64,000 nt of DNA from Izhakiella australiensis (GCF_002006995.1 NZ_MRUL01000015.1:45854-109853), one strand, 5' to 3'; counted from the stretch's first letter, positions 10,078 through 19,927 are shown. Notes: generated by a model from the letters alone, not told the origin. Numbers and translations: made by a program.

Positions 10078-10177
10078 CAAACAGAGGATGAGAACCTCCG
10101 CAGGAGGTTTGAGCCGAGCGCAGCGAGACAACGTTGCTTCAGCAACGGCCCGCAGGGCGCTTCCCGCAGGGATGCGT
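10078..10177. repeat. Hairpin-rich spacer between duplicated proM ends
   Basis: 100 bases made almost wholly of short inverted repeats. These are CCTCC-GCA-GGAGG (10095-10107, extended by AA/TT), CGTTGC-TTCA-GCAACG (10132-10147), GCCC-GCA-GGGC (10148-10158) and TCCC-GCA-GGGA (10162-10172). Three of the four have a GCA loop. GGAGGTTTGAG near the first hairpin resembles the tRNA-Pro T-arm, so the block looks like an insertion into a second tRNA 3' half. No ORF or integrase is present. It may be a tRNA-associated palindromic repeat. Confidence 0.75.
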
Positions 10178-10240
10178 AATCCTCTCTCGCCGACCACTTT
10201 CAGAAACCTGCTTTTTTAAGCAGGTTTTTTTCTTTTGTAG
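10178..10240. repeat. 63-bp direct repeat, copy 2 (tRNA-Pro remnant plus terminator)
   Basis: Exact second copy of 10015-10077. It carries only the 3' 19 bases of tRNA-Pro including CCA, so it is not a functional tRNA. The terminator stem lies at 10204-10231. Confidence 0.97.
10204..10231 (+). terminator. Rho-independent terminator, duplicated copy
   Basis: Identical to 10041-10068. It would act as a backup stop for tRNA operon read-through and would insulate the glmZ control region that follows. Confidence 0.85.
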
Positions 10241-10293
10241 TCGTTTATATGCGTTTGTTGAATAGAATGAGTGTCTCCGAACCCTGGTAGCGC

Positions 10294-10311
10294 TGTCGTC
10301 AGGCGGTGACA
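10294..10311. promoter_or_regulatory. GlrR binding site 1 upstream of glmZ
   Basis: TGTC-N10-GACA, an exact match to the activator box known for GlrR (YfhA) at glmY and glmZ. It lies about 190 bases upstream of the sigma-54 promoter, a normal enhancer distance. Confidence 0.8.
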
Positions 10312-10356
10312 TTTATCTTGTTGATTAAAATAAAGTTTGATTGCACTGCCATCCGC

Positions 10357-10374
10357 TGTCTCCGCCTTGCGACA
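10357..10374. promoter_or_regulatory. GlrR binding site 2 upstream of glmZ
   Basis: A second exact TGTC-N10-GACA box, 63 bases after the first (six helical turns). Between it and the promoter is an AT-rich stretch (10425-10482) that could hold a bend site; I see no clear IHF consensus. Confidence 0.8.
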
Positions 10375-10482
10375 GCCGGAGAGCGAGGCGTCAGCTGCAA
10401 AAGCAAACAGAAGTTAGCGCTATTTTGGTAATATTTGTTTAAAAACAAACGGATAGAAATATTTTTTGGCTGATTTTTTATT

Positions 10483-10497
10483 TGGCACAGTAAATGC
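10483..10497 (+). promoter_or_regulatory. Sigma-54 promoter of glmZ
   Basis: TGGCAC-AGTAA-ATGC matches the -24 GG and -12 GC elements. The start predicted about 12 bases after the GC is 10509-10510, exactly where the GlmZ sequence begins. A TTATAG at 10499-10504 could give an overlapping sigma-70 promoter, but no good -35 element accompanies it. Confidence 0.82.
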
Positions 10498-10509
10498 TTT
10501 ATAGAAAAA

Positions 10510-10699
10510 GTAGATGCTCATTCCACCCCTTATGCTCGCTACGGCCTCATAAACCCAGGAATGACGCAGAGCCATTTACGGTACACGCTGTCCACCCGTC
10601 CGCCATGACTGGCAGATGATCGGACATTACGTTGAGTCTTGTACCACCGGTTATCTTAATGACCTGATCTTATGCCTGTCTTGCGACAGGCTTTTTTTT
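10510..10699 (+). ncRNA. glmZ: GlmZ small RNA
   Basis: Trans-acting small RNA that activates glmS translation by base pairing, with RapZ/RNase E processing and GlmY as decoy. The 5' part (GTAGATGCTCATTCC, then CCTCATAAAC and GGAATGACGCAGAGCC) is as I recall it from enterobacterial GlmZ. An ACGTTGAGT element at 10629-10637 lies in the expected target-pairing part. The 3' end is a terminator, GCCTGTC-TTGC-GACAGGC plus eight T. Size is about 190 bases versus about 207 in E. coli. Position next to hemY on the opposite strand also matches. Confidence 0.9.
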
Positions 10700-10712
10700 G
10701 CAGCGTGAAAGG

Positions 10713-10740
10713 AAAAGCAAAGGCGGCGCAAGCGCCGCCT
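10713..10740 (-). terminator. Terminator of the hemCDXY operon
   Basis: AGGCGGCG (10721-10728), loop CAAG, CGCCGCCT (10733-10740): a perfect 8-bp GC-rich stem. Read on the minus strand it is followed by TTTGCTTTTCC. It lies 8 bases after the hemY stop and faces the glmZ terminator. Confidence 0.8.
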
Positions 10741-10747
10741 GAAGGGG

Positions 10748-11938
10748 TCAGGGGTTGTTTTTTAAGGTAAGTAGCAGGCCGTCACGACGCATTTGTGCGG
10801 CCTCTTCCGGCTTATGAAGCCTGTCGAGCATGTCAGCAAGCCAGGCATAGTCATAAGCATCCGGACGCTGTTTCAGCGCTTCACGAAACGCCTCGCTTGC
10901 CTGCTGCCAGTCACCGTGCTGCATCAGCAGTTGACCGAGCGTACTCCAGAGCAGCGGCGTAGCGCCGTGCTGCTTAATTTGTTGGCGTAGTGCTTTTTCA
11001 AGCTGTTCAGGGTTGCCATCTTTCAACTTGGGCATCAGGAGGATCAGCCGCTCATCGTATTGCCGTTTCAGACCATCCAGCACGATTTCCTGGGCGGCAT
11101 GGTGATCGTTACAGGCGATAAGGTGTTCGGCCACCGCGACCTGTAGCGTCATATCCTGGCGGGTTTTACGTCGCTGATTGTGCCACCATTGTTTGAGGCC
11201 TTCGCTACCGTTATCCGCCATGGCCTGATTCATCAGCCCCAGCCATGCCTGCTTTTGCAGCACCTCAAGCTGGCTGTCATCGACCTGCTGGTTTTTTTCC
11301 AGCGCCGGCAAGATATCCAGCAGAGATGACCATGCACCGGTGCGCAGGTAAGCTTGCTCAGCAAGACGCAATACCTCCGGGTGACGCGGCGCGACCTCAA
11401 GCAGTTTATCGATGCCGTGGCGCGCTGCGTGATCTTCATTACGAGCCAGCTGAATACGCACCCGGGTTATTTCTACCGGCAGCCGGTCATTTTCAGCCAG
11501 CTCTGCCGCGCGCTCCAGATGCTGATTGGCGCGAATTTCATCACCGCGCTGCTGTGCAGCCTCCGCCGCCAGCAGATAGTTAACGACCGGCTGCTCAGCG
11601 TGATCGGCATGGCTGGACATCAGTTTCTCAACCTGCTTGTAGTCACCTTCGGCGAGTTTCATCAGCGCGATCTGCGTTTGTTTTCTGGCCCGGCTGCGCT
11701 TACGACCTTTAAACCAGCCGCGAGTGCGGGTTCCGGTTTTAAACAGGCGGCGTAACAGCCATTCCAGCAGCAGAATAACGATAAGCGCAATGAGCAATAT
11801 AATGACCAGTCCCGTCACGCTGGTCTCGATGTTCCAGCTGTCGGTCTGGATCAGCACGTAGCCCTGATGGCCTGCCAGCAGCGGGCCAAGCACAACGCCT
11901 GCCAGCAACAGCAGGAACAGCAATAATACTTTGAGCAT
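10748..11938 (-). CDS. hemY: HemY, TPR-containing inner-membrane protein of the hem operon
   Basis: Inner-membrane protein of 396 residues encoded downstream of uroporphyrinogen III synthase. Its exact role in heme synthesis is not settled. Two N-terminal membrane helices (about residues 3-20 and 42-62) flank a short periplasmic loop. A basic linker (GWFKGRKRSRARKQTQ) and a long helical repeat region of TPR type follow, with GDYKQVEKLM and DWQQASEAFREAL units. It starts two bases after the hemX stop. It is not the protoporphyrinogen oxidase that shares the name in Gram-positives. Confidence 0.93.
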   Translation of the reverse strand: MLKVLLLFLLLLAGVVLGPLLAGHQGYVLIQTDSWNIETSVTGLVIILLIALIVILLLEWLLRRLFKTGTRTRGWFKGRKRSRARKQTQIALMKLAEGDYKQVEKLMSSHADHAEQPVVNYLLAAEAAQQRGDEIRANQHLERAAELAENDRLPVEITRVRIQLARNEDHAARHGIDKLLEVAPRHPEVLRLAEQAYLRTGAWSSLLDILPALEKNQQVDDSQLEVLQKQAWLGLMNQAMADNGSEGLKQWWHNQRRKTRQDMTLQVAVAEHLIACNDHHAAQEIVLDGLKRQYDERLILLMPKLKDGNPEQLEKALRQQIKQHGATPLLWSTLGQLLMQHGDWQQASEAFREALKQRPDAYDYAWLADMLDRLHKPEEAAQMRRDGLLLTLKNNP

Positions 11939-11940
11939 CC

Positions 11941-13089
11941 TTATTCTCCCTGCTGCGGCTGGGGCGCCTGAGAATGCGCGGGCACGCCGGGTTGAGCGAG
12001 CAGATTACGCACCCGGGTCTCCATCAGCTTGTCCAGCAGCGGCTGGCTTTGCAGAGTATCGGGGACATCCACCGAAATATTTTCCTGGCTGAGCTCATCA
12101 AGCTGCGTCAGAAACGCCTTCACCGCCGGGTTTTTGACGTCATACCAGGCGCGTACCCAGCTCGACACGGTGTCGAGGGATTGCTTATATATTTCATCCT
12201 GATGACGCGGCACCGCCTGGGCTGCGATCAGCAGGCGAGAACGAATGTTTTCACGCAGGTAAATCTCCTGGTCCGGCGCCAGAAGCGGCTGCGCCGTATT
12301 GTCGCGGCGGCGGATGGTAATAAAATCATCCATAAAGTTATGCCAGCTTTTCACCAGATTCTGGCGCCACTGATGAATAGACGAGGAGAGCTCGCTGCTG
12401 TCTGCATCCATTGGCTCATCGTTGTCATTATTATCAGCCAGCGGCAGATTATCGATGTTATTGGAAAGCTGGTTCAGCTTCAGAATGATGCCATCGTAGT
12501 CAACCTGACTGACGGCGGATAGGTTGCTGATATCCTGAGTTATCGCCCGGCGCACGTCTATTACGCTGGGATCGTTCATATCAGCCAGCGTCTCATCGGC
12601 GCTCTTAAGCAGGGCCGCAGCGGTGGTGACATCCTGATCGCTCCACAGCTTGCGTCCGGCCAGTTTGACCAGATAATCGGCCTGAGAAATCATCCAGGTC
12701 CGGGCATCGCTGCCGGTAATGCTGGCCACTTTCTGCCGTAATTCATCAAGCTCTTTCGCGCTGGTGGTTTGCTGCTGGCGAACGTTTTGTAATGCGCCGT
12801 CAGCGCTGGTTAGCTGCTGAGTTAGCGTTTGTTTTTCGCTTTGCGTTTGCTGTTGCAGGCTGTCGAGTCTGTCACGCAGCGCCTGGTTTTCCGCAGCCTG
12901 CTGCTGTGCAAGCTGGTGCTGGTAAAAATAAAGTCCGCCGCTTAACGCCAGGGCGATAACGATCGCCAGCGCTCCGAGGGCCGTGCCTTTACCGCTTTTT
13001 TCTTTACCCGTTTTACCCGTTGCTGATGGGACCTCTTGCGCGGAGGTTGTTTCATCAACGATGGCGGAGTTTTCTTTTTGTTCCGTCAT
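11941..13089 (-). CDS. hemX: HemX, membrane-anchored protein of the hem operon
   Basis: 382-residue bitopic protein. It has a cytoplasmic Ser/Thr/Lys-rich N terminus, one membrane helix (about residues 38-55, [20 protein letters not shown]) and a periplasmic coiled coil rich in Gln ([20 protein letters not shown]). A conserved C-terminal domain includes [18 protein letters not shown]. It was once called uroporphyrinogen III methylase, but no SAM-binding motif is visible and that activity is doubtful. It lies between hemD and hemY in the same operon. Confidence 0.93.
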   Translation of the reverse strand: MTEQKENSAIVDETTSAQEVPSATGKTGKEKSGKGTALGALAIVIALALSGGLYFYQHQLAQQQAAENQALRDRLDSLQQQTQSEKQTLTQQLTSADGALQNVRQQQTTSAKELDELRQKVASITGSDARTWMISQADYLVKLAGRKLWSDQDVTTAAALLKSADETLADMNDPSVIDVRRAITQDISNLSAVSQVDYDGIILKLNQLSNNIDNLPLADNNDNDEPMDADSSELSSSIHQWRQNLVKSWHNFMDDFITIRRRDNTAQPLLAPDQEIYLRENIRSRLLIAAQAVPRHQDEIYKQSLDTVSSWVRAWYDVKNPAVKAFLTQLDELSQENISVDVPDTLQSQPLLDKLMETRVRNLLAQPGVPAHSQAPQPQQGE

Positions 13090-13112
13090 TGTGGCTTATC
13101 CCATTGTAAAGT

Positions 13113-13853
13113 TTATTGTAACGCCCGCAATAACGCGTCGTTATCGGCTCCATCGGCTACTGTAATATCGCTCCAGCCTGATTCCCTGGCCAGAGTAGCC
13201 AAACGCGCACTGGCGACAATCAACCGACAGTGCAGCAGCCATTCATCCCGATCCACATCGGGAAACAGCTGATAAAGCTGTTGCAGCATTTCTCCGCTGG
13301 TCACCACCAGGGTCGTTACCTGCCGGTCCCGCCAGCGCTTACCCTCAATCGCGCCGTTATAAATCTTTGCGCAGCGTTGATAACATTCAACAATTTTTAC
13401 CGTGGCCCCACGTTCGGCAAGCGTGGTCGCCAACAGCTCGCGCCCGCCGTTGCCGCGTAGAATCAATGCCTGCTTGCCCGCAACACTCTTTAGCGCCGGC
13501 AGCTGGATCAAAATCTCACTGGTCGAACGTTCTTCAGGCCAGACTACAGGGCGGGCGCTGACGGTGTGAAGCGCCAGCGCCGTTTTGCGCCCTATAGCAT
13601 AATAGTCTACCGAAGCCGGCCAGCGTACGTTTGTTTCGTCTAAAACCGGCTGGGCATAGCTGACCGCGTGCTGCGACAGGGCAAATACCAGATCGCCGGC
13701 GTGTAGATCGGCGACCAGGCGAGGCAGTCTGGCAAGGTCATGTCCGGGGGTAAATTCAATCAGTGGCAGCGCCCAGGCGGCTTTACCCATGGAACGCAGG
13801 CGGGTAACCAGTTCGTCACCCGCAGGCGAGGGTCGGGTCACCAGGATGGTCAT
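13113..13853 (-). CDS. hemD: HemD, uroporphyrinogen-III synthase
   Basis: Closes and rearranges hydroxymethylbilane to uroporphyrinogen III in the cytoplasm. It has 246 residues, the same length as in E. coli. Family features are [14 protein letters not shown] at the N terminus, the [10 protein letters not shown] segment, [21 protein letters not shown], and [14 protein letters not shown] in the second domain. The start overlaps the hemC stop by four bases, so translation is coupled with the enzyme that makes its unstable substrate. Confidence 0.96.
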   Translation of the reverse strand: MTILVTRPSPAGDELVTRLRSMGKAAWALPLIEFTPGHDLARLPRLVADLHAGDLVFALSQHAVSYAQPVLDETNVRWPASVDYYAIGRKTALALHTVSARPVVWPEERSTSEILIQLPALKSVAGKQALILRGNGGRELLATTLAERGATVKIVECYQRCAKIYNGAIEGKRWRDRQVTTLVVTSGEMLQQLYQLFPDVDRDEWLLHCRLIVASARLATLARESGWSDITVADGADNDALLRALQ

Positions 13854-14791
13854 TCGGGCTTACTCTGCTGATAAACTTCCGCCAGGATTGCACGCGCGCC
13901 GCGCGCCAGCAGCTCGTCGGCCAGTGAAATGCCCATCTGTTCTGCCTGTTCGCGCGGGCCGCGACGCTCGCCATAGACCATTTCCCGGCCGTCGGGCGAA
14001 CCCACTAACGCCCGTAGCCAGAGCTCATTGCCCTGCAGCACGGCATAGCTGCCAATCGGCACCTGGCAGCCGCCCTCCAGTCGGATATTCATCGCGCGTT
14101 CAGCACGCACCCGCACTTCCGTGTCGTCATGATTCAGCGCACGGAGTAACCGACGGGTATTATCATCGTCCAGTCGGCACTCAATGCCGACGGCGCCCTG
14201 GCCCACGGCGGGCAGCGATATTTCCGCCGGTATAATCTGGCGGATGCGCGAATCCAGCTCGAGTCGTTTTAAACCGGCTACCGCCAGAATAATGGCGTCA
14301 TATTCGCCGGCATCAAGCTTACTCAGGCGCGTGCCGACGTTACCCCGCAGCGAGCGAATAACCAGGTCCGGACGTCGGGCGCTTAGCTGGCACTGACGGC
14401 GCAGGCTGGAGGTGCCGACTATCGCGCCCTGCGGCAGGGCGTCAATATCGTCATAATGTGGCGAAACAAAGGCATCATGCGGATCTTCGCGCTCACAAAT
14501 AGCCACTAATCCCAGCCCTTCAGGAAATGCCACCGGCACGTCTTTCATTGAGTGAACGGCAATATCGGCGCGATCCTCAAACAGCGCCAGCTCAAGCTCT
14601 TTAACAAACAGCCCCTTGCCGCCGACCTTCGACAGCGGTGAATCCAGCAGGACGTCGCCCCGCGTCACCATCGGCACCAGCTCGACCTGCAAGCCCGGAT
14701 GACAGGCCATCAGCCCTTGCTGAACATAACGTGCCTGCCAGAGAGCAAGTGGACTTTGTCTTGTAGCAATTCTTAAAATTTTGTCTAACAT
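13850..14791 (-). CDS. hemC: HemC, hydroxymethylbilane synthase (porphobilinogen deaminase)
   Basis: Polymerises four porphobilinogens into hydroxymethylbilane. It has 313 residues. The N terminus [19 protein letters not shown], the active-site HSMKDVP segment (D84) and the dipyrromethane-cofactor cysteine C242 in [10 protein letters not shown] are all present. It is the first gene of hemCDXY and is divergent from cyaA across a 299-base control region, as in E. coli. Confidence 0.97.
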   Translation of the reverse strand: MLDKILRIATRQSPLALWQARYVQQGLMACHPGLQVELVPMVTRGDVLLDSPLSKVGGKGLFVKELELALFEDRADIAVHSMKDVPVAFPEGLGLVAICEREDPHDAFVSPHYDDIDALPQGAIVGTSSLRRQCQLSARRPDLVIRSLRGNVGTRLSKLDAGEYDAIILAVAGLKRLELDSRIRQIIPAEISLPAVGQGAVGIECRLDDDNTRRLLRALNHDDTEVRVRAERAMNIRLEGGCQVPIGSYAVLQGNELWLRALVGSPDGREMVYGERRGPREQAEQMGISLADELLARGARAILAEVYQQSKPE

Positions 14792-15090
14792 GCTTGTAAC
14801 CGTTTTGATCGTTCATTGATTATCCTATCATTGATATGGGAATCCTGTCAGTTTCCCACGGTCTGCTGGAATGGATTTACGGCTACGTTATCAGGGAACA
14901 GATATCCATCTGCGAACAGATCGTAAATTCATGCTAGACTGTTAGCTAGCTTAACTTTCTTTACGGTCAACCTGTCAGGTGTTAGATTGATCACGTTTCC
15001 AGCAATAATCTGTCCATTTTTTTTAAAATTAAGTGATGGATTTCGGAAGCACGGCTTTTTACAGCACTGGGACAAATCAGGCGAAACGTC
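14792..15090. promoter_or_regulatory. Divergent hemC / cyaA control region
   Basis: A 299-base non-coding stretch between divergent genes. It holds the CRP site at 14980-14995 and a long untranslated leader before cyaA. ATGCTAGACT around 14931-14940 is a likely -10 region for the main cyaA promoter. I could not assign the hemC promoter with confidence. No ORF of note is present. Confidence 0.7.
14980..14995. promoter_or_regulatory. CRP binding site in the cyaA promoter region
   Basis: TGTTA-GATTGA-TCACG follows the TGTGA-N6-TCACA pattern. It closely resembles the E. coli cyaA site TGTTAAATTGATCACG, through which CRP-cAMP represses adenylate cyclase synthesis. It lies about 40 bases downstream of the likely -10 region. 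Confidence 0.8.
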
Positions 15091-17643
15091 TTGTACCTCT
15101 ATATAGAGACATTGAAACAGAGACTGGATGCCATAAACCAGCTGCGCGTTGACCGCGCACTGGCTGCTATGGGACCTGCTTTCAGGCAGGTGTACAGTTT
15201 GCTGCCAATCTTATTACATCATCATCATCCGCAGCTGCCGGGCTACCTCGACGGTAACGTCCCCCATGGCATCAGCTTCTTTGCGCCTGATGAAACCCAG
15301 AAATCCTGGCTTAAACGTCTGGGCGGTGAAGTTCCGCCGGTTGACGGGCCGGGTGAAATGCCGATCACCGGCGTTTACTCAATGGGTAGCACTTCTTCTG
15401 TTGGTCAGAATATCACCTCCGATCTTGATATCTGGGTTTGCCATCAATCCTGGCTGGACAACGCCGAGCGCCTTTGCTTACAGAAGAAGTGCCATCTATT
15501 ACAAAAATGGTGCCTGTCGCTGGGTGTCGAGGTCAGCTTTTTCCTGATCGACGAAAACCGTTTCCGCCACAATGAAAGCGGTAGCCTGGGCGGTGAGGAC
15601 TGCGGTTCAACCCAACATATTTTGCTGCTTGACGAGTTCTACCGCACCGCGGTGCGCCTGGCCGGTAAGCGTATTCTGTGGAATATGGTGCCGGGCGAAG
15701 AAGAAGAGCACTACGACGACTATGTGATGTCACTCTATGCGCGTGGTGTACTGACGCCGAACGAGTGGCTTGACCTGGGCGGATTAGGCACGCTTTCCGC
15801 CGAAGAGTACTTTGGCGCCAGCCTCTGGCAGCTGTATAAAAGCATCGACTCCCCCTATAAAGCGGTATTGAAAACTCTGCTGCTGGAAGCGTACTCGTGG
15901 GAATATCCTAACAGCCGCTTGCTGGCAATGGACATCAAGCAGCGCCTGCATGACGGGGAAATCGTCTCTTTTGGCCTCGATCCCTACTGCATGATGCTGG
16001 AGCGCGTCACGCGCTACCTGATTAGCATTGACGATCACGCCCGCCTTGATTTAGTACGCCGATGTTTTTATTTGAAGGTATGTGAACGCCTGTCCGTCGA
16101 AGAGGAAAAATCGGGCTGGCGGCGTGAGATCCTCAGCCAGCTAGTCAAAGAGTGGGGCTGGGATGAAGCCCGCATTGCGATGCTCGATAGCCGGGCCGAA
16201 TGGAAAATTGGCCGGGTACGCGAAGCCCATAACGAACTCCTTGATGCGATGATGCAAAGCTATCGTAACCTGATTCGCTTTGCTCGCCGTAATAATCTGA
16301 GCGTCAGCGCCAGTCCGCAGGATATCGGCGTTTTGACCCGCAAGCTGTATGCCGCGTTTGAAGCGCTGCCTGGTAAGGTGACGCTGCTTAACCCGCAGAT
16401 TTCGCCCGACCTGTCTGAAACTAACCTGACCTTTATTCACGTGCCCGATGGCCGCGCTAATCGCGCAGGCTGGTATTTGTATAATCAGGCGCCGGATATG
16501 CAGTCGATAGTCAGCCATCAACCGCTGGAATATAACCGCTACCTTAATAAGCTGGTGGCATGGGCGTGGTTTAACGGCCTGCTGACTGAAAAAACCCGGC
16601 TGCATATTAAAGGCAACGGCGTATGCGATCTGGCTAAGCTTCAGGAGATGGTCGCCGACGTTTCGCGCCACTTCCCGCTGCGCCTGCCTGCGCCAACGCC
16701 GCGTGCGCTCTACAGCCCTTGTGAAATCCGCCATATGGCGATTATCGTTAATTTTGAGCACGACCCCACCGCGGCCTTCCGCAACCAGGTGGTGCATTTT
16801 GATTTCCGCAAGCTGGATGTCTTTAGCTTTGGCCAGCAGCAACAGTGCCTGATCGGCAGTATCGATCTGTTATATCGCAACTCATGGAACGAAGTGCGTA
16901 CGCTGCATTTCAACGGCGAGCAGTCGATGATCGAGGCATTAAAAACCATTCTTGGTAAAATGCACCAGGACGCCTCGCCGCCGGATAACGTTGAGGTTTT
17001 CTGCTACAGCCAGCATCTGCGCGGATTGATTCGGACCCGCGTACAGCAGCTGGTTTCTGAATGCATTGAGCTGCGGCTTTCCAGTACGCGCCAGGAGCCA
17101 GGCCGTTTCAAAGCGGTTCGCGTGGCGGGCCAAACCTGGGGGCTGTTCTTTGAACGCATGAGCGTGTCGGTGCAGAAGCTGGAAAATGCCGTTGAGTTTT
17201 ACGGCGCCATCTCCAATAACAAACTGCACGGCCTGTCGATTAAAGTAGAGGCAAACCATACGCCGCTGCCGACGGTGGTGAACGGCTATGCCAGTGAAGG
17301 GATTATTCAGTTCTTTTTCGAAGAAACCACCAACGATCGCGGTTTTAATATCTATATTCTTGATGAGACCAATCGCGTTGAGGTTTATCACCATTGCGAA
17401 GGCAGCAAAGAGGAGCTGGTGCGCGACGTTAGCCGCTTTTATTCGTCTTCACACGACCGGTTCACCTTCGGCTCCAGCTTTATCAATTTTAACCTGCCGC
17501 AGTTCTATCAGATAACCCAGGTCGACGGGCGGGCGCAGGTTATTCCCTTCAGAAGCCAGACGCTGACGCAGCTATGTGCCGTCGATCTGGCAAATAGCAA
17601 CCTGGAGCAGGGCTCGCAGGCTGCGCGCTATCAGATACATTAA
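15091..17643 (+). CDS. cyaA: CyaA, class I adenylate cyclase
   Basis: Makes cAMP from ATP, the effector of CRP and the output of the PTS glucose signal. It has 850 residues (848 in E. coli). The start is TTG, as in E. coli, where the poor codon limits synthesis; the ribosome site is weak too. The N-terminal catalytic part has the nucleotidyltransferase motif G99-S100 ... D111-L-D113 ([19 protein letters not shown]). The C-terminal half is the regulatory region that responds to phosphorylated EIIA-Glc. It stands alone, with CRP control upstream and a hairpin downstream. Confidence 0.98.
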   Translation: MYLYIETLKQRLDAINQLRVDRALAAMGPAFRQVYSLLPILLHHHHPQLPGYLDGNVPHGISFFAPDETQKSWLKRLGGEVPPVDGPGEMPITGVYSMGSTSSVGQNITSDLDIWVCHQSWLDNAERLCLQKKCHLLQKWCLSLGVEVSFFLIDENRFRHNESGSLGGEDCGSTQHILLLDEFYRTAVRLAGKRILWNMVPGEEEEHYDDYVMSLYARGVLTPNEWLDLGGLGTLSAEEYFGASLWQLYKSIDSPYKAVLKTLLLEAYSWEYPNSRLLAMDIKQRLHDGEIVSFGLDPYCMMLERVTRYLISIDDHARLDLVRRCFYLKVCERLSVEEEKSGWRREILSQLVKEWGWDEARIAMLDSRAEWKIGRVREAHNELLDAMMQSYRNLIRFARRNNLSVSASPQDIGVLTRKLYAAFEALPGKVTLLNPQISPDLSETNLTFIHVPDGRANRAGWYLYNQAPDMQSIVSHQPLEYNRYLNKLVAWAWFNGLLTEKTRLHIKGNGVCDLAKLQEMVADVSRHFPLRLPAPTPRALYSPCEIRHMAIIVNFEHDPTAAFRNQVVHFDFRKLDVFSFGQQQQCLIGSIDLLYRNSWNEVRTLHFNGEQSMIEALKTILGKMHQDASPPDNVEVFCYSQHLRGLIRTRVQQLVSECIELRLSSTRQEPGRFKAVRVAGQTWGLFFERMSVSVQKLENAVEFYGAISNNKLHGLSIKVEANHTPLPTVVNGYASEGIIQFFFEETTNDRGFNIYILDETNRVEVYHHCEGSKEELVRDVSRFYSSSHDRFTFGSSFINFNLPQFYQITQVDGRAQVIPFRSQTLTQLCAVDLANSNLEQGSQAARYQIH

Positions 17644-17667
17644 AAGGAAGTGGCGGGCCACTTCCTT
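17644..17667. terminator. Bidirectional hairpin between cyaA and cyaY
   Basis: AAGGAAGTGG (17644-17653), loop CGGG, CCACTTCCTT (17658-17667): a perfect 10-bp stem starting at the cyaA stop and 14 bases from the cyaY stop on the other strand. U tracts are short in both directions, so it may rely on the stem. Confidence 0.6.
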
Positions 17668-17680
17668 CATGCACTGGCGC

Positions 17681-18001
17681 TTAGCGTAATTTCAGGGTAT
17701 CGCCGGCCTGCTCGCTGCACGCCTGCGACAGCATCTGCCAGAACTCTCCGCCGCTGCGGTTGCAAATCCAGCGATCGCCTTGTAGATCATAATGATAGCC
17801 ACCCGCTTTGGTCGCTAGCCACACCTGATGCAGCGGTTCCTGCTTGTTAATGATAATTTTGCTGCCGTTGGCGAAGCTTAGCGTCATCACCCCGGCGTGA
17901 ATTTGATAGTCGATGTCGGCATCACCCTGATAGCTATCTAACTGTTCCTCAACCGAAAGCATCAGGTCATCGGCGCGCTGGTGAAACTCGCTGTCATTCA
18001 T
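17681..18001 (-). CDS. cyaY: CyaY, bacterial frataxin
   Basis: Iron-binding protein that modulates Fe-S cluster assembly on IscU/IscS. It has 106 residues, the family length. The acidic first helix ([21 protein letters not shown]) supplies the iron-binding carboxylates. The beta-sheet signature follows: [34 protein letters not shown], and [14 protein letters not shown]. It faces cyaA convergently and is divergent from lptM. Confidence 0.97.
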   Translation of the reverse strand: MNDSEFHQRADDLMLSVEEQLDSYQGDADIDYQIHAGVMTLSFANGSKIIINKQEPLHQVWLATKAGGYHYDLQGDRWICNRSGGEFWQMLSQACSEQAGDTLKLR

Positions 18002-18176
18002 TTTCTGTGTCCGCCCAATTTTTTCCTCAGTATATCGCGCAGTAGCGCTTTGCCCAAGCGTGCTGGCCTGCGCTGTGATGGATTACCGCAGCGGCAGATT
18101 GCCTTTAACTATTGCTTTTCAACGTTCACCTGCGATGATAGATAACCAGTATGGATTAACCACGAGCAAAACCTGC

Positions 18177-18374
18177 ATGAAGACGATAATTTGCCGGGCG
18201 GCAATGGCGGCAGCGCTGCTTAGCCTGGTGGGCTGTGGATTGAAAGGCCCGCTCTATTTCCCGCCGGAAAAACAGCCAGCGCAGCCTCAGCCGCAAGCGG
18301 AACAAAAACCAGCGCAGCAGCATAATGCCACCACCACGACTCGCAGTGGGGCGGGGGTCCAGACCAGCCAGTAA
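18177..18374 (+). CDS. lptM: LptM (YifL), small outer-membrane lipoprotein
   Basis: 65-residue lipoprotein that assists maturation of the LptD LPS translocon. A signal peptide with lipobox LVGC (Cys about residue 20) is followed by GLKGPLYFPPE, the conserved motif of this family. The rest is a Pro/Gln/Ala-rich tail. The reading frame is open upstream to 18060, but ATG 18177 is the start because it gives a proper signal peptide. It precedes dapF by 27 bases and is likely cotranscribed with it. Confidence 0.93.
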   Translation: MKTIICRAAMAAALLSLVGCGLKGPLYFPPEKQPAQPQPQAEQKPAQQHNATTTTRSGAGVQTSQ

Positions 18375-18401
18375 TACGGTCACGGACCGACGGAGCAGAA
18401 C

Positions 18402-19226
18402 ATGCAGTTTTCGAAAATGCACGGCCTTGGCAATGATTTTATGGTCGTTGATGCCGTTACTCAGAACGTTTATTTTTCGCCGGAGCTGATTCGTCGTCTG
18501 GCCGATCGCCATTGCGGGGTCGGTTTTGATCAATTACTGATCGTCGAACCCCCTTACGATCCTGAGCTGGACTTTCATTACCGCATATTTAATGCTGACG
18601 GCAGTGAAGTCGCCCAGTGCGGTAACGGCGCGCGCTGTTTTGCCCGTTTCGTTCGCCTGAAGGGGCTGACCAATAAAAGCGATATTCGCGTTAGTACCCA
18701 GACCGGTCGCATGGTGCTGAGCGTCACGGAAAACGAGCTGGTAAAGGTTAATATGGGGGAACCTAACTTTGAACCGCAGCAGATACCGTTTCGCGCCAAC
18801 AAAGCGGAAAGCCTTTATTTGATGCGGGCTCTGGAGCAAACGGTGATGGCGGGTGCCGTTTCCATGGGTAATCCCCATTGCGTTATTCAGGTTGATAGCG
18901 TGAAAACGGCGCAAGTTGAAACCCTTGGGCCGGTTCTGGAGAGCCACGAGCGGTTTCCGGAACGGGTTAACGTCGGCTTTATGGAAGTGGTGAACCGCGA
19001 ATTTATCCGGCTGCGGGTATACGAACGCGGCGCGGGTGAGACCCAGGCCTGCGGCAGTGGAGCCTGTGCGGCCGTAGCGGTGGGTATCCAGCAGACGCTG
19101 CTGGCGGAAAAAGTACGTGTCGATTTGCCTGGCGGTACGCTGCATATCGCCTGGAAAGGGCCCGGCCATCCGTTATATATGACCGGGCCAGCCACTCACG
19201 TTTATGACGGATTTATTCATCTATGA
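18402..19226 (+). CDS. dapF: DapF, diaminopimelate epimerase
   Basis: Converts LL- to meso-diaminopimelate for lysine and peptidoglycan synthesis, using a two-cysteine mechanism without cofactor. It has 274 residues, the family length. The catalytic cysteines are C73 ([10 protein letters not shown]) and C217 ([10 protein letters not shown]). Its stop overlaps the yigA start (ATGA), opening the compact dapF-yigA-xerC-yigB unit found across enterobacteria. Confidence 0.98.
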   Translation: MQFSKMHGLGNDFMVVDAVTQNVYFSPELIRRLADRHCGVGFDQLLIVEPPYDPELDFHYRIFNADGSEVAQCGNGARCFARFVRLKGLTNKSDIRVSTQTGRMVLSVTENELVKVNMGEPNFEPQQIPFRANKAESLYLMRALEQTVMAGAVSMGNPHCVIQVDSVKTAQVETLGPVLESHERFPERVNVGFMEVVNREFIRLRVYERGAGETQACGSGACAAVAVGIQQTLLAEKVRVDLPGGTLHIAWKGPGHPLYMTGPATHVYDGFIHL

Positions 19227-19927
19227 AAAACCCCGGAGAACAGACGGCCAGCGAACTTCAGCCTGACGACCAGGCTGTGAGCGACTATCTGCTACGCAAC
19301 CCGGATTTCTTTATTCGCAATGCACGTCAGACTGAGCAGATGAGGGTGCCTCATCCGGTGCGGGGCACGGTATCGCTGGTTGAATGGCAGTTGAGCCGCC
19401 AGCGCAAGCATATTGCCGAGCTGGAGGAAGAGATCACTTTGCTGATGGAACAGGCCCATGCCAACCAGCAGCTGTTTGATCGTCTCCTGTCGCTGCAAGG
19501 GCGTCTGGCTTCCGCTCCCAGCCTGCAGGAAATGCTTAACCGGCTGCACCGCTGGGCGCGGGAACTGGGACTGGCGGGAGCGAATGTCCGCCTGTTCAGC
19601 GATCGCTGGCGGATAGGCGCACCGTCGGATTTCACTCAGCTGGCGCTGTCGCCCCAGGCCTTTGAGCCAGTGCGTATTCAGCGCTTTGGCAAGCAGCCGC
19701 ACTATCTGGGCAGCCTTAATGGCCCGGAACTGCTGCAGCTGCTGCCGCAGGCCAAAGCTATCGGCTCGGTGGCGATGTCTCTGATGGGCGATCGCGGTGA
19801 ACTGGGCGTGCTGATTTTTAGCAGCCGTGACGCGCAGCATTACCAGACCGGCATGGGAACGGTGCTGTTGCAGCACCTGAGCGCCATGATGCCAGATTTG
19901 CTGCAGCGCTGGGTTGAGCGTGCATGA
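19223..19927 (+). CDS. yigA: YigA, DUF484 family protein
   Basis: 234-residue cytoplasmic protein of the DUF484 family; its function is not established. The N terminus is helical ([22 protein letters not shown]). A coiled coil lies around residues 50-75 ([20 protein letters not shown]), followed by a GAF-like C-terminal domain ending in [20 protein letters not shown]. It overlaps dapF and xerC by four bases each, so its level is tied to theirs. I would not assign a role beyond this. Confidence 0.92.
   Translation: MKNPGEQTASELQPDDQAVSDYLLRNPDFFIRNARQTEQMRVPHPVRGTVSLVEWQLSRQRKHIAELEEEITLLMEQAHANQQLFDRLLSLQGRLASAPSLQEMLNRLHRWARELGLAGANVRLFSDRWRIGAPSDFTQLALSPQAFEPVRIQRFGKQPHYLGSLNGPELLQLLPQAKAIGSVAMSLMGDRGELGVLIFSSRDAQHYQTGMGTVLLQHLSAMMPDLLQRWVERA

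Noticed and set aside
9877..10197. 106-codon minus-strand frame across tRNA-Leu and tRNA-Pro
   Set aside because: It is the complement of tRNA genes and their repeat; such frames (RERIRTSDPL-type peptides) are familiar spurious calls over tRNA clusters.
10015..10240. A complete integrated element at proM
   Set aside because: Direct repeats of a tRNA end are present, but only 100 bp separates them and no integrase or cargo exists; at most it is a relic.
10748..11938. hemY as protoporphyrinogen oxidase
   Set aside because: No FAD-binding motif; the TPR repeats and paired N-terminal helices fit the enterobacterial HemY, and the oxidase here is HemG.
16141..16842. 233-codon minus-strand frame inside cyaA
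   Set aside because: Antisense shadow; no independent evidence.
18060..18176. N-terminal extension of lptM
   Set aside because: The open frame upstream would hide the lipoprotein signal peptide; ATG 18177 gives a proper signal and lipobox.
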